From the NCBI GenBank assembly GCA_036271855.1, contig DATAZV010000296.1, positions 1 through 26,184 of the forward strand: a stretch of DNA of 26,184 nucleotides, in the 5' to 3' direction. The position numbers and the translations under genes are program-made. Numbering within the stretch: position 1 is the stretch's first letter; every line of letters starts with the position of its first letter. Below, one piece after another: positions 1 through 7,454 of this stretch. This stretch comes from JAQGMJ01 sp036271855. Lineage in GTDB: Bacteria; Pseudomonadota; Gammaproteobacteria; Burkholderiales; JAEUOS01. A model generated the notes under the pieces. That model saw only the letters and a list, made by a program, of their open reading frames with translations, was not told where the DNA came from and ran no database searches.

Positions 1-579
1 ACCGGCGCACCGCGTGCCTGGGTCGATGCATCCCTGGCTGCCTGCGGCCTGCTGGCGGCTGCGGGGCTGGTGTTCGCCATGGCCTTTCCCGGCGGCGAGC
101 ACGGGCGCCAGGCGGTCTGCGATTCGCTGGTGGGCGCGGGCCTGGACCGCGGCATCTGCGCCGGTTCGATCGACTGGCTGCGCAAGGGAACGGCGGACGG
201 CATGACGGCTGTTTCCTCCGAGCTTGGCGGCTACCTGCGTGTGTATCCCATGCTGTTCCTGTTCGCCTGCATTCCCTTCCTGCTGACAGACTGGCCGAAG
301 CGCCGCCTGCCGCTGCTGGCAGTCGGCTTCGCCGCCACCCTGCCGCTGTATTTCGTCGCCGTGGACTGGGGCCGCTGGATCCACATCTACATTTTCCTGG
401 TCTCGGTGACGCTGCTGCACGAGTCGGCGCAGGCCCCGGTCGCCATCCGCAAGGTGCCGGGCGCGGCGCTGATCGCCTACCTGGTGTTGTGGGATCTGCC
501 GCATTGCTGCGTGGTCTGGCCCGGCCTCTGGGTGGTGAGCATGCTCCACGACCTGGCGCGCGGCGCCTTCTCATTTTGA
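1..579 (+). CDS. Polytopic membrane protein, C-terminal part (5' end outside window)
   Basis: The reading frame is open from the first base of the window and ends at TGA 577-579, so only the last 192 codons are present. About five hydrophobic segments are visible: near residues 11-27 of the visible part, then around the stretches beginning YPMLFLF, LPLLAVG, IHIYIFL and ALIAYLV. A loop with four of the five cysteines lies between the first two, and a DWGRWIHI motif sits just before the fourth segment. I do not recognise the family with certainty. Polytopic proteins with this look sit next to GtrA-like proteins in glycan-modification loci, and a GtrA-like gene follows after only 5 nt, so the two are probably co-transcribed. 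A role in transporting or modifying envelope glycans is inferred from that neighbour only. Confidence 0.7.
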   Translation, partial: TGAPRAWVDASLAACGLLAAAGLVFAMAFPGGEHGRQAVCDSLVGAGLDRGICAGSIDWLRKGTADGMTAVSSELGGYLRVYPMLFLFACIPFLLTDWPKRRLPLLAVGFAATLPLYFVAVDWGRWIHIYIFLVSVTLLHESAQAPVAIRKVPGAALIAYLVLWDLPHCCVVWPGLWVVSMLHDLARGAFSF

Positions 580-584
580 GACGC

Positions 585-998
585 ATGAAACTGGCCACCC
601 TCTATTTGATGTTCGCGCTGGCCGCCACCGCCGCGAATATCTCCAGCCAGGCCGCCTGCATGTATGTGTACGGCGGCAGGCTGGCCATTCCGCTGTCCAT
701 CGCGGTCGGTACCGGCGTCGGGCTCCTGATCAAATACGCCCTCGACAAGCGCTACATTTTCCGCTTCCGCGCCCGCGACGCCGGCCACCATGCCCGCACG
801 TTTGCACTCTATGCGCTGATGGGAGTGGTGACCACGGCGATTTTCTGGGACATCGAGTTCAGCTTCCAGTACCTGTTTGAATCGGCGCCGGCGCGCTATC
901 TCGGCGGCGTTCTCGGCCTGGCGATCGGGTACTTCACCAAATACCGCCTGGACAAGCGCTTTGTGTTCGGCCGGGCAGGCCAATTGCCGGCAGGCTGA
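585..998 (+). CDS. GtrA-like small membrane protein
   Basis: This is a 137-residue protein with four predicted membrane helices (roughly residues 5-24, 28-48, 67-86 and 100-118). Basic loops end in near-identical motifs, KYALDKRYIFRF after helix 2 and KYRLDKRFVFGR after helix 4. The paired K-Y-x-L-D-K-R-[YF]-x-F signature is typical of GtrA-family proteins, which are thought to move undecaprenyl-phosphate-linked sugars across the inner membrane for O-antigen or lipid modification. The start at ATG 585 fits the family length; upstream extension would overlap the preceding gene out of frame. It lies 5 nt after that membrane-protein gene, indicating an operon. The substrate cannot be read from the sequence. 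Confidence 0.85.
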   Translation: MKLATLYLMFALAATAANISSQAACMYVYGGRLAIPLSIAVGTGVGLLIKYALDKRYIFRFRARDAGHHARTFALYALMGVVTTAIFWDIEFSFQYLFESAPARYLGGVLGLAIGYFTKYRLDKRFVFGRAGQLPAG

Positions 999-1017
999 GA
1001 TGCAGGGGATCGAGGTG

Positions 1018-1044
1018 CGGGAAATAAATCGACCCCGGCCCCCT
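1018..1044. repeat. Possible dispersed repeat motif in convergent intergenic gap
   Basis: Between the GtrA-like gene and the ABC permease gene the DNA reads GCGGGAAATAAATCGACCCC and then a C-rich tail. Its reverse complement has the form GGGGTCGATTTATTTCCC. From memory this resembles a short dispersed intergenic motif found near gene ends and near REP-associated tyrosine transposases in many proteobacteria. No transposase is present here, and only one copy is seen in the window. Confidence 0.3.
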
Positions 1045-1063
1045 GCCGGTGTTACTCACCGGG

Positions 1064-1831
1064 CTATGGCTTGAGCCGATAGCCGGTCTTGAACATCCAC
1101 CACAGCAAGACGAGACAGGCGGCCATGAAGCCTGCCGTGAAGCCGAGACTGGCGGCGACGCTGACATCGCCGAGGCCGTAGAAGCTCCAGCGAAAGCCGC
1201 TGACCAGGTAGACGACGGGGTTGAACAGGCTGATGGTCTGCCACGGCGGGGGCAGCATGTCGATGGAGTAGAAAGCACCGCCGAGGAAGGTCAGCGGCGT
1301 GACCACCAGCGAGGGAATGATGGCGAGCTGTTCGAAGTTCTTCGCCCAGATGCCGATGATGAAGCCGAACAGGCTGAAGGCGACGGAGGTGAGCAGGAGA
1401 AAGGCGACCATCGCGAACGGATGGAGTATCTGGACATCCACGAAGAAGGTCGCGGTGAGCAGGATGATCAGGCCGATGGCCACTGATTTGGTGGCGGCCG
1501 CGCCGACGTAGGCGAGCACGGCCTCGAAGCCGGAGAGCGGGGCCGAGAGGATTTCGAAAATGGTGCCGGTGAATTTGGGGAAATAAATGCCGATGCTGCC
1601 GTTCGAGATGCTCTGGGTGAGGATGGCGAGCATGATCAGGCCGGGGACGATGAATGCGCCGTAGCCAACCCCGCCGACCGACTGCATGCGCGAGCCGATC
1701 GCGCCACCAAACACAATGAAATAGAGCGCGGTGGTGATCACCGGCGTGGCGACGCTTTGCCAGACGGTGCGCAGGGTGCGCGCCATTTCGGCGCGATAAA
1801 TTGCCCAGATGCCGTTGCGATTGATCAGCAT
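1064..1831 (-). CDS. yadH: ABC-2 type transporter permease, YadH-like
   Basis: This 255-residue integral membrane protein has six predicted helices and the ABC-2 permease pattern. The N-terminal part includes the stretch PVITTALYFIVFGGAIGSR, followed by the motif FIVPGLIMLAILTQS. The C-terminal third carries LTFLGGAFYSIDMLPPPWQ and NPVVYLVSGFRW, which are hallmark segments of the YadH/NodJ/DrrB-like group. Length and motifs match E. coli YadH (256 aa). It forms the membrane channel of an exporter whose ATPase is the gene immediately upstream. The stop of the ATPase and this start share one base in a TGATG arrangement at 1829-1833, so the two are translationally coupled. The substrate is unknown; related systems export drugs, lipids or polysaccharides. 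Confidence 0.92.
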   Translation of the reverse strand: MLINRNGIWAIYRAEMARTLRTVWQSVATPVITTALYFIVFGGAIGSRMQSVGGVGYGAFIVPGLIMLAILTQSISNGSIGIYFPKFTGTIFEILSAPLSGFEAVLAYVGAAATKSVAIGLIILLTATFFVDVQILHPFAMVAFLLLTSVAFSLFGFIIGIWAKNFEQLAIIPSLVVTPLTFLGGAFYSIDMLPPPWQTISLFNPVVYLVSGFRWSFYGLGDVSVAASLGFTAGFMAACLVLLWWMFKTGYRLKP

Positions 1832-2754
1832 CAGGCGCGCTCCACCAGGCTGACGAAAATGTCTTCGAGCGAGCTGCGCTCGGTGTCGAGGTCCTTGAAG
1901 TCGATGTCCAGTTCGCCCAGGCGCCGCAGCAGCGCCGGAATGCCGGTGCCTTCGGCATCGGCCTTGAAGGTGTAGACGAGTTGATTGCCTTCGGCTTGCA
2001 GTTCGAGCGGCCATTCGCCGAGCTCGGCGGGGATCGCGGCCATCGGCCGCTTCAGCATCAGCGTCAGGCGCCGCTTGCCGAGTTTTTGCATCAGGGTGGC
2101 GGTGTTTTCGACCAGGCGCAGGCGCCCCTTGTCGATCACGCCGACACGGTCCGCCATCTCCTGGGCTTCCTCGATGTAATGAGTGGTCAAGACGATGGTG
2201 ACGCCCTTGTCGCGCAGCCGGCGCACCAGCGCCCACATGTCGCGGCGCAGGTTGACGTCGACGCCGGCGGTAGGCTCATCCAGGAACAGCAATTCGGGCT
2301 CGTGGCTGAGCGCCTTGGCGATCATCACGCGGCGCTTCATTCCGCCCGACAGCTCGATGATCCTGCTGTTGCGCTTGTCCCAGAGCGAGAGGTCGCGCAG
2401 CAGTTGCTCGATATAGATCGGATCAGGCGCGCGGCCGAACAGGCCGCGGCTGAAATTGACGGTGGCCCAGACGGTGGCGAAGATATCGATGGCGATTTCC
2501 TGCGGCACCAGGCCGATGGTGGTGCGGGTCGCCCGGAAGTCGCGCTCGATGTCATGGCCATTGACCAGGACGGTGCCCGAGGTCTTGGTGACGGTGCCGC
2601 AGACGATGCTGATCAGCGTGGTTTTGCCGGCGCCATTGGGGCCGAGCAGGGCGAATATCTCGCCGCGCTCGACTTCGAGATCGACACCGCCCAATGCGGT
2701 CAGGCCGGATTTATAGTGCTTTTCGAGAGCTGCAATGGAGAGGATGGATGGCAT
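1831..2754 (-). CDS. yadG: ABC transporter ATP-binding protein, YadG-like
   Basis: This 307-residue cytoplasmic ATPase powers the YadH-like permease downstream. Visible motifs are Walker A GPNGAGKTT (Lys44), Q-loop VPQE, signature LSGGMKRR, Walker B LLFLDEPTAGVD and the H-loop TTHY. A C-terminal extension ending in LEDIFVSLVERA is typical of the YadG subgroup (308 aa in E. coli). I chose ATG 2754 because it aligns with the family start. An in-frame TTG at 2802 would add 16 residues without family support. No strong Shine-Dalgarno precedes ATG 2754; a TAAAAT at 2762-2767 lies so close that a very short leader is possible. Confidence 0.93.
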   Translation of the reverse strand: MPSILSIAALEKHYKSGLTALGGVDLEVERGEIFALLGPNGAGKTTLISIVCGTVTKTSGTVLVNGHDIERDFRATRTTIGLVPQEIAIDIFATVWATVNFSRGLFGRAPDPIYIEQLLRDLSLWDKRNSRIIELSGGMKRRVMIAKALSHEPELLFLDEPTAGVDVNLRRDMWALVRRLRDKGVTIVLTTHYIEEAQEMADRVGVIDKGRLRLVENTATLMQKLGKRRLTLMLKRPMAAIPAELGEWPLELQAEGNQLVYTFKADAEGTGIPALLRRLGELDIDFKDLDTERSSLEDIFVSLVERA

Positions 2755-2860
2755 GAGCGGTATTTTACTGGCGACCGCCGCAGCTTGCAGCAGGGTGGAC
2801 AATGGCTGGGCCGAAGAAATGGCGTGCGCGGAAATCCAGCCCTGCCGGTATTGGAGCCAA

Positions 2861-3118
2861 TCAGCCCTTGGCGTCGGCCACGCACTTTTTCACGAACGCC
2901 GACTTCGCCGCGCCCGTGAGCGGCTTGCCGTCCTTGTCCATCGCCTTGCCTTCGCAGGCGCTGACGGCCGGCGGCGGCGTGGTGGCCTTGATGGTGGCTT
3001 CGTGCACCTGGTTGACCGGGGCGCCGGGGATGCCGTTGGCGCCGGGGCTGGTGGTCTGGGCGTGGGCGGTGCCGGCGAGCATCAGGCCGGCGAGAATGGC
3101 GATGGTGAGTCTGGACAT
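2861..3118 (-). CDS. Secreted PsiF-repeat protein (one repeat)
   Basis: This 85-residue protein has a Sec signal peptide (residues 1-20, cleavage after AHA before Q21) and a linker. It carries one PsiF repeat near its C-terminus, beginning CEGKAMDKDGKPLTGAAK and closing with KKC about 24 residues after the first cysteine. The PsiF domain is named after a phosphate-starvation-inducible E. coli protein of unknown function; the paired cysteines suggest a disulfide in the periplasm. AGGAGA lies a suitable distance upstream of ATG 3118. The next gene upstream on the same strand is a paralogue with three repeats, and a REP-like palindrome separates them. Phosphate regulation is not visible: I found no convincing Pho box. 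Confidence 0.85.
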   Translation of the reverse strand: MSRLTIAILAGLMLAGTAHAQTTSPGANGIPGAPVNQVHEATIKATTPPPAVSACEGKAMDKDGKPLTGAAKSAFVKKCVADAKG

Positions 3119-3185
3119 GGTTGGGTCTCCTGTTGCGGGTGGGCGTTGCGTCGCTTCTCTTTCGTTTTATTCGCGCATGCACGCC

Positions 3186-3237
3186 TGGATTCCCGCTTGC
3201 GCGGGAATGACAGGCAGGAAATTCCCTTGCGGGATGA
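3186..3237. repeat. REP-like palindrome pair
   Basis: A perfect stem ATTCCCGC (3189-3196), loop TTGC, GCGGGAAT (3201-3208) is followed by GACAGG. A shorter degenerate copy, ATTCCC-TTGC-GGGAT then GACAG, follows at 3221-3239. In one frame this DNA encodes WIPACAGMTG and on the other strand HSRASGNPG, the familiar false-protein signatures of repetitive extragenic palindromes in proteobacteria. It lies between two psiF-like genes on the minus strand and could act as an mRNA stabiliser or weak terminator. Confidence 0.75.
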
Positions 3238-3258
3238 CAGTCGGGTGGCCAGGCTTGC

Positions 3259-3696
3259 CTAGCCCTTGGAGGCGCCCATGCACTTCTTGATCGAGGCGGT
3301 TTTGGCGGCGCCGGCGAGCGGCTTGCCGTCCTTGCTGACAGCCTTGGATTCGCAGGCGGCGGAGGCGTCGCCGGCTTTGCTGTCGCCGCCCTTGGCGTCG
3401 GCTTCGCACTTCTTGATGGAGGAAGCCTTGGCGGCGCCGGCAAGCGGCTTGCCGGCCTTGTCGACGGCCTTGGCTTCGCAGCCGGAGCCCGCGGGCGCGG
3501 CGGCGGTGTCGGCGCCCTTGGCGTCGGCATTGCACTTTTTCAGGAAGGCGGTTTTGGCGGCGCCGGCCAGGGGCTTGCCGTTTTTGTCGATGGCTTTGGA
3601 TTCGCAGCTGGGAGCGTCGGCGGCGGCGGCGCTTTGCACGAAGGCAATGTTGCCGAGCAGGAGACAGGAAAGGATGGCGACGGTGATTCTGGACAT
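3259..3696 (-). CDS. Secreted PsiF-repeat protein (three repeats)
   Basis: This 145-residue exported protein has a signal peptide (about residues 1-26, AAAA/D) followed by three tandem PsiF repeats beginning at Cys31, Cys73 and Cys115. Each has the form C-E-x-K-A-x-x-K-x-G-K-P-L-A-G-A-A-K and ends in KKC 24 residues after the first cysteine. Linkers are Ala/Gly/Asp-rich. Each repeat could close one disulfide. A clear AGAGGAGA ribosome site precedes ATG 3696. The protein is a paralogue of the one-repeat protein downstream, and the number of units suggests growth by internal duplication. The function of PsiF proteins is not established; this one probably acts in the periplasm. Confidence 0.88.
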   Translation of the reverse strand: MSRITVAILSCLLLGNIAFVQSAAAADAPSCESKAIDKNGKPLAGAAKTAFLKKCNADAKGADTAAAPAGSGCEAKAVDKAGKPLAGAAKASSIKKCEADAKGGDSKAGDASAACESKAVSKDGKPLAGAAKTASIKKCMGASKG

Positions 3697-3862
3697 TTGG
3701 ATTTCTCCTCTGTTTGGGTCGGCGGTAAGCCGGAAGGCAAGATAGCACGGCGCGTGCTACAGCTTCAACGCCCGGGGACGCGGAGAGGATGACCGCGGGC
3801 GCGAAAAAGCCGGCCCCGCCCGCGCTCCGTATGACAGCGCGGGAATGCGGGCAGCATGGGCG

Positions 3863-3893
3863 CGAATGACATTCGGGCGGTGAATGTCATTCG
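3863..3893. promoter_or_regulatory. Tandem 11-bp palindromes, possible operator
   Basis: Two self-palindromic half-elements, GAATGACATTC (3864-3874) and GAATGTCATTC (3882-3892), are separated by GGGCGGT. Together they also form a perfect 11-bp inverted repeat, 12 bp with the flanking C-G pair. They lie just past the stop of the GST gene and about 170 nt upstream of the three-repeat psiF gene on the minus strand. No T-run follows on either strand, so a protein-binding site seems more likely than a terminator. The regulator is unknown. Confidence 0.5.
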
Positions 3894-3906
3894 GGTGTAC
3901 AGACGG

Positions 3907-4551
3907 CTACGCTGCCTTGGCGAACTCGGCCTGGACCTGCTTCTCGTAGGCGAGGAGTTTTTGCACGCTTTCGCGTTGCTCCATGCGCTTGAGGTGGGCG
4001 GTGCAGTTTTTGAACACGCCGGTGTCCGGTTCGAACAGGGAGCAGCGGCGAAAACACCAGTAGAAGTAGGCGTCGGCGCAGGTGAAGTGGTCGAAGAACC
4101 AGTCGCGGCCGGCGAGCATGTTGTCGGCGATCTGTAGGTATTCGAAGGCGGAGTGGGAGCCGTGGGCGCGCACGTTGTCGGCGGTGCCGGGCATATCGCA
4201 ATAGCGTTCGGGGCGGGCCTGCTGGGTCAGCTTGGGGTGGATGCCGGAGGCGCACCAGGCCATCACCGAAATGGCCTTGACGTATTGCATCGGGTCGCTG
4301 GGCAGCAGTTTCGCCTGCGGGTACTGGCGCGCGATCCAGATCTGGATGGCGACGTTTTCGGTGAGGGGGTCGCCGTCGATGATCAGCGCGGGGACGCGCC
4401 CCTTGGGGTTGATGCGGCGATATTCGGCGCCGTCGTTTTCGCCCTTGCGCAGGTTGACCGGCAGGGTGTCGAATTCGGCGCCGGCCTCGGTGAGCAGGAT
4501 GTAGGGAACGAGGGAGCAGGCGACGGGGGAATAGGCAAGAGTGAGTTTCAT
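3907..4551 (-). CDS. Glutathione S-transferase family protein
   Basis: This is a 214-residue cytosolic protein. The N-terminal thioredoxin-like domain begins MKLTLAYSPVACSLVPYILL, with a beta-class-like cysteine at position 12. It also contains the cis-proline segment GRVPALIIDGD and the glutathione gamma-glutamyl contact LTENVAI. The remaining residues from about 85 form the helical C-terminal domain, with the aromatic stretch FDHFTCADAYFYWCF. Such enzymes conjugate or reduce substrates with glutathione; the substrate cannot be told. The gene lies 55 nt downstream of a GMC oxidoreductase on the same strand, so the two may act on the same compound, for example one oxidising an alcohol and the other handling an electrophilic product. 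That link is inference. Confidence 0.88.
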   Translation of the reverse strand: MKLTLAYSPVACSLVPYILLTEAGAEFDTLPVNLRKGENDGAEYRRINPKGRVPALIIDGDPLTENVAIQIWIARQYPQAKLLPSDPMQYVKAISVMAWCASGIHPKLTQQARPERYCDMPGTADNVRAHGSHSAFEYLQIADNMLAGRDWFFDHFTCADAYFYWCFRRCSLFEPDTGVFKNCTAHLKRMEQRESVQKLLAYEKQVQAEFAKAA

Positions 4552-4606
4552 GCGGGTCTCGTGGTGGATGCGGCGTGGGCTGGACGAATCAGGGATGCGG
4601 GTGCGC

Positions 4607-6268
4607 TTAAGCTTGCAGCAGGAAGTCGGCGGCGCGCTCCGCCACCATGATGGTGGGGATGTTGGTGTTGCAACGGGAGATCATCGGCATGGCGGAGCAG
4701 TCGATCACGCTCAAGCCTTCCACGCCACGCACATTGCAGCGTGGGTCCTGCACTGCCAGCGGATCGGAGTCCAGCCCCATCTTGCAGCTGCCGGTGGGGT
4801 GATAGGTGGAGAAGGTGCGCTCGCCGACCATGGCGCTTTGCCAGTCTGCGGATTGCATCACAGTTTCGTCGGTGACGCCGACCTTGATGAGATGGTCGAG
4901 CGCGGCTTGGCGCAGCCAGGCGGGGCCATCGAGGATGGCGGCGAGGGTTTTGCTGATCAGGTTGTTGATCGGCGTGGGGTCGTTCAGGCGCCGCACCCAT
5001 TCGGAGTAGCCCTGGGCGAAGCTTTCGTTGCGCACGGCGCGCACGGCGGGGTGGGCCATCAGCGAGACGGCGCGGGCCATGCCGAGCACCATGCGCTGGC
5101 GGTCGCGCGGGTCGCTGAAAAAATTGAAGTCGACTTGCGGGCGCGCGTGCGGGTCGGGCGAGGCGAGCGTAACGCTGCCGCGCGACAGCGGGTGGTTGAG
5201 GATGATGCCCAATGCGGCGATGCCGTGGCCGACGCCGTGCCAGGAGGATTTGTTCATCACCATCATTTGCATTTCGGCACGCACGGAGGTGTCGAGGCCA
5301 GAGGAGAAACGCAGGCCGGTGATGAACTGCTCGCGCAGGGCGTTGCCCTGGCGCGCTTCGGGCTTCAAGTGGGCGGCGAGGTAGACGACGGCGTGGTTCA
5401 TCAGGTTGCGGCCGACGCCCGGGAGATCGGCAACGACGGCGATGCCGCGCTTTTGTAACGCCGCGCCGGGGCCGATGCCGGAGCGCAGCAGCACCGCGGG
5501 CGAGTGGATGCCGCCGCAGGCGACGATGACGCGGCGCGCCTGATGTTGCGTGCGCACGCCGTTATGCAGGGAGGTGACGCCGGTGCAGCGGGCGCCGTCG
5601 AAAGTCAGTTGTTCGACGGTGGTGTCGCACTCGATTTTCAGGTTGGGGCGGCGGCGGGTGGCGGCGTCGAGGTAGGCGGAGGCGGAGTTGACGCGCACCT
5701 GGGTGTTGCTTAAGGGGTAAGGGCCGCAGGCATCGTCGAAGCTGGTGTTGAGGTCGGCGGCGTAGGGAATGCCCTGGTCGTTGGCTGCCTTCAGCACTGC
5801 GGCGTTGAACGCCGGCCAGTGCTCGGGGAAAACGCGGCGGATGTTCACCGGGCCGCTCTGGTTGTGCGCCTCGCCGTCGAAATCGGCATCGGCTTCGAGT
5901 TTGCGGAAATACGGCAGCACGTCGGCGGCGCTCCAGCCGGGCAGGCCCCAACCGTCGTACACCTCGGGGGCGCCGCGCAGGGCCACCATGCCCATCAGGC
6001 TGCCGCCACCGCCCATGATGCGTCCCTGCTGGTAGGGGGTGAGGCCGCCCTTGCCAATGGCGCCCATTTTCACTTTCAGGTCGGGCCACTGGTAGGCGGG
6101 GTTGGCGTAGGAGCGCGGGTGCAGGTCGGCGATGTCCTCGGGCACGGCACCGGGGGGCGTGTCGCGGCCGGCTTCGAGCAGCAGCACGCTCTGTCCGTTC
6201 GCCGAGAGGCGGTTGGCCAGCACGCAGCCGGCGGCGCCGGCGCCGACGATGAGAGTGTCCCAGATCAA
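4607..6268 (-). CDS. GMC-family FAD-dependent oxidoreductase (choline/alcohol dehydrogenase-like)
   Basis: This 553-residue flavoprotein oxidises an alcohol group with FAD. Visible elements are the Rossmann motif VGAGAAGCVLANRL (Gly9, Gly11, Gly14) with LLLEAG after it, and the GMC signature GRIMGGGGSLMGMVALRG. The second signature is GGIHSPAVLLRSGIGP, and the active-site pair is His490 in TYHPTGSCKMG and Asn536 in NTNIPTIMVAERAAD. Length is usual for the family. The start is a TTG at 6268: no ATG lies before the FAD motif, and GGGGA sits just upstream. The family includes choline, polyethylene glycol and long-chain alcohol dehydrogenases; the substrate here is open. The glutathione S-transferase gene follows after 55 nt, probably in the same operon. 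Confidence 0.93.
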   Translation of the reverse strand: MIWDTLIVGAGAAGCVLANRLSANGQSVLLLEAGRDTPPGAVPEDIADLHPRSYANPAYQWPDLKVKMGAIGKGGLTPYQQGRIMGGGGSLMGMVALRGAPEVYDGWGLPGWSAADVLPYFRKLEADADFDGEAHNQSGPVNIRRVFPEHWPAFNAAVLKAANDQGIPYAADLNTSFDDACGPYPLSNTQVRVNSASAYLDAATRRRPNLKIECDTTVEQLTFDGARCTGVTSLHNGVRTQHQARRVIVACGGIHSPAVLLRSGIGPGAALQKRGIAVVADLPGVGRNLMNHAVVYLAAHLKPEARQGNALREQFITGLRFSSGLDTSVRAEMQMMVMNKSSWHGVGHGIAALGIILNHPLSRGSVTLASPDPHARPQVDFNFFSDPRDRQRMVLGMARAVSLMAHPAVRAVRNESFAQGYSEWVRRLNDPTPINNLISKTLAAILDGPAWLRQAALDHLIKVGVTDETVMQSADWQSAMVGERTFSTYHPTGSCKMGLDSDPLAVQDPRCNVRGVEGLSVIDCSAMPMISRCNTNIPTIMVAERAADFLLQA

Positions 6269-6388
6269 TTTGTCCCCAGCTGGTGGTTGGCGGTGTGCCG
6301 TTTGCGGGGGATTGTAGGGGGGAAAGGGTGCGGCGCCGCGTTTATGGGATTGATTAGGGGCAGCCCCGGGCCAGCGCTGCGGCGGCAG

Positions 6389-6820
6389 TCAGCGCGGCTT
6401 GGGGTCTGGTGCCCGGGGCAGCTTGACGCTCAGTTCCACCCACTGGCCGTCGCGCTTGACGAGCTGGTGGATGTCGATGAAATCCACGTGGATCTCTTTG
6501 ATGATGCCGCTGTTTTCGCCAACATAGCTACCCAGTTTCAGGGTGTGCAAGATGCCCTGCTCGTCGCGAATCAGCACGCGCTCTTCCTTGCCCTGTTTGA
6601 TCGAGCCCACATAGGCCAGGCAGTCCAGGGTCACGGTTTCATGCAGTTCGCCAAAGGAGCCCGGGCCATCCATGACAGGCGGGTGATTTGCGGACGCAGC
6701 GGGCGCCTTGTATCTGACGCAGGCGGCGCCGGCGGGCAGGACGAAGGCAGCCAGCACGAACAGGCAAAGGCAGTTGAGCAGCGTCTTGACACTGCGCGTT
6801 TTGGCGGACGCAAGCTGCAA
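6389..6820 (-). CDS. Orphan PilP-like exported protein
   Basis: This 143-residue protein has an N-terminal export segment (about residues 12-33, ending PAGAAC; Cys34 is near a poor lipobox). The C-terminal half resembles the beta domain of the type IV pilus assembly lipoprotein PilP: LDCLAYVGSIKQG, ERVLIRDEQGILHTLKLGSY, VGENSGIIKEI and a final DGQWVELSVKLP. In PilP this domain joins the inner-membrane complex to the PilQ secretin. Here no pilM, N, O or Q genes are adjacent, so it is either a stray PilP paralogue or a pilus- or secretion-related protein of its own. The start is TTG 6820, supported by GGGAGA seven bases upstream. The assignment is from motif memory and is moderately sure. Confidence 0.7.
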   Translation of the reverse strand: MQLASAKTRSVKTLLNCLCLFVLAAFVLPAGAACVRYKAPAASANHPPVMDGPGSFGELHETVTLDCLAYVGSIKQGKEERVLIRDEQGILHTLKLGSYVGENSGIIKEIHVDFIDIHQLVKRDGQWVELSVKLPRAPDPKPR

Positions 6821-6942
6821 GATGGTCTCCCGGGAGCAAAGCCGGACTCAAGTTGGCCATTCTAGCTTTGGTTACGGTTTGCAGCGACTATCGCGATGAT
6901 GGCGGTACCATGCGTCTTTCGACTTGATATCAGGCCAGGCCC

Positions 6943-7425
6943 GTGAGCGAATCCGCAGCAGAAGACAGCCCCACTCAGGAAGCCACCTTATGGCGCGACG
7001 ACGGCTGGACCGCGCGCGTGATCAAGAACATCGACGACGACGGCTGGGCGGTGGAAATGACCCTCGACGGCGAGGCCGAGCCGGCGCTCACCGGTCCCTG
7101 GACCATGGGGCGCGACAAGAAGAATCCCAAGCCGCTGGACGCGAATGCCTTTCATACGCTGGTGAAGACGGCTTCCGAAGTATTGGCGCGCCATCAGCAG
7201 CACCAGCACGCGATGCTGCACAAGAGCGTGACGGTGAGCGCGCGCGAGATGCGGGTGACGGTGAACCTGGATATCCAGGCGGATGAGGACAACCCATCAG
7301 CGCTGCTCAGTGCCTTCGACGAGTCGGGCGAGGAACTGGCGCGGGTGACGGTGGCGCCGAATTTCGTGCTCAGCCGCGGCAGCGCGGAAAAGTGGGTGGA
7401 GAACGGGTTCAAGGCGCCGCGCTAG
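6943..7425 (+). CDS. Conserved hypothetical cytosolic protein
   Basis: This 160-residue acidic protein has no signal peptide, membrane helix or cysteine. It begins with GTG 6943. The N-terminal half contains the stretch DDGWTARVIKNIDDDGWAVEM and a GPWTMGRDKKNPKPLD segment. A short helix rich in His and Gln follows (ARHQQHQHAMLHK). The C-terminal half looks like a beta-rich domain (SVTVSAREMRVTVNLDI, ELARVTVAPNFVLS). I do not recognise the family. It is divergent from the PilP-like gene and ends just before a strong hairpin terminator, so it is probably a single-gene transcription unit. Confidence 0.8.
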   Translation: MSESAAEDSPTQEATLWRDDGWTARVIKNIDDDGWAVEMTLDGEAEPALTGPWTMGRDKKNPKPLDANAFHTLVKTASEVLARHQQHQHAMLHKSVTVSAREMRVTVNLDIQADEDNPSALLSAFDESGEELARVTVAPNFVLSRGSAEKWVENGFKAPR

Positions 7426-7454
7426 GACCCGGCGGCTGAGATATCGCAGACATG

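Noticed and set aside
2755..2802. Longer start for the YadG-like ATPase at TTG 2802
   Set aside because: Extra residues match nothing in the family; ATG 2754 fits the usual start.
3167..3748. 193-codon minus-strand frame over the psiF-like gene ending in a REP-encoded peptide
   Set aside because: Arg/Gln-rich frame-shifted copy of the PsiF repeats ending in the REP translation; not a real protein.
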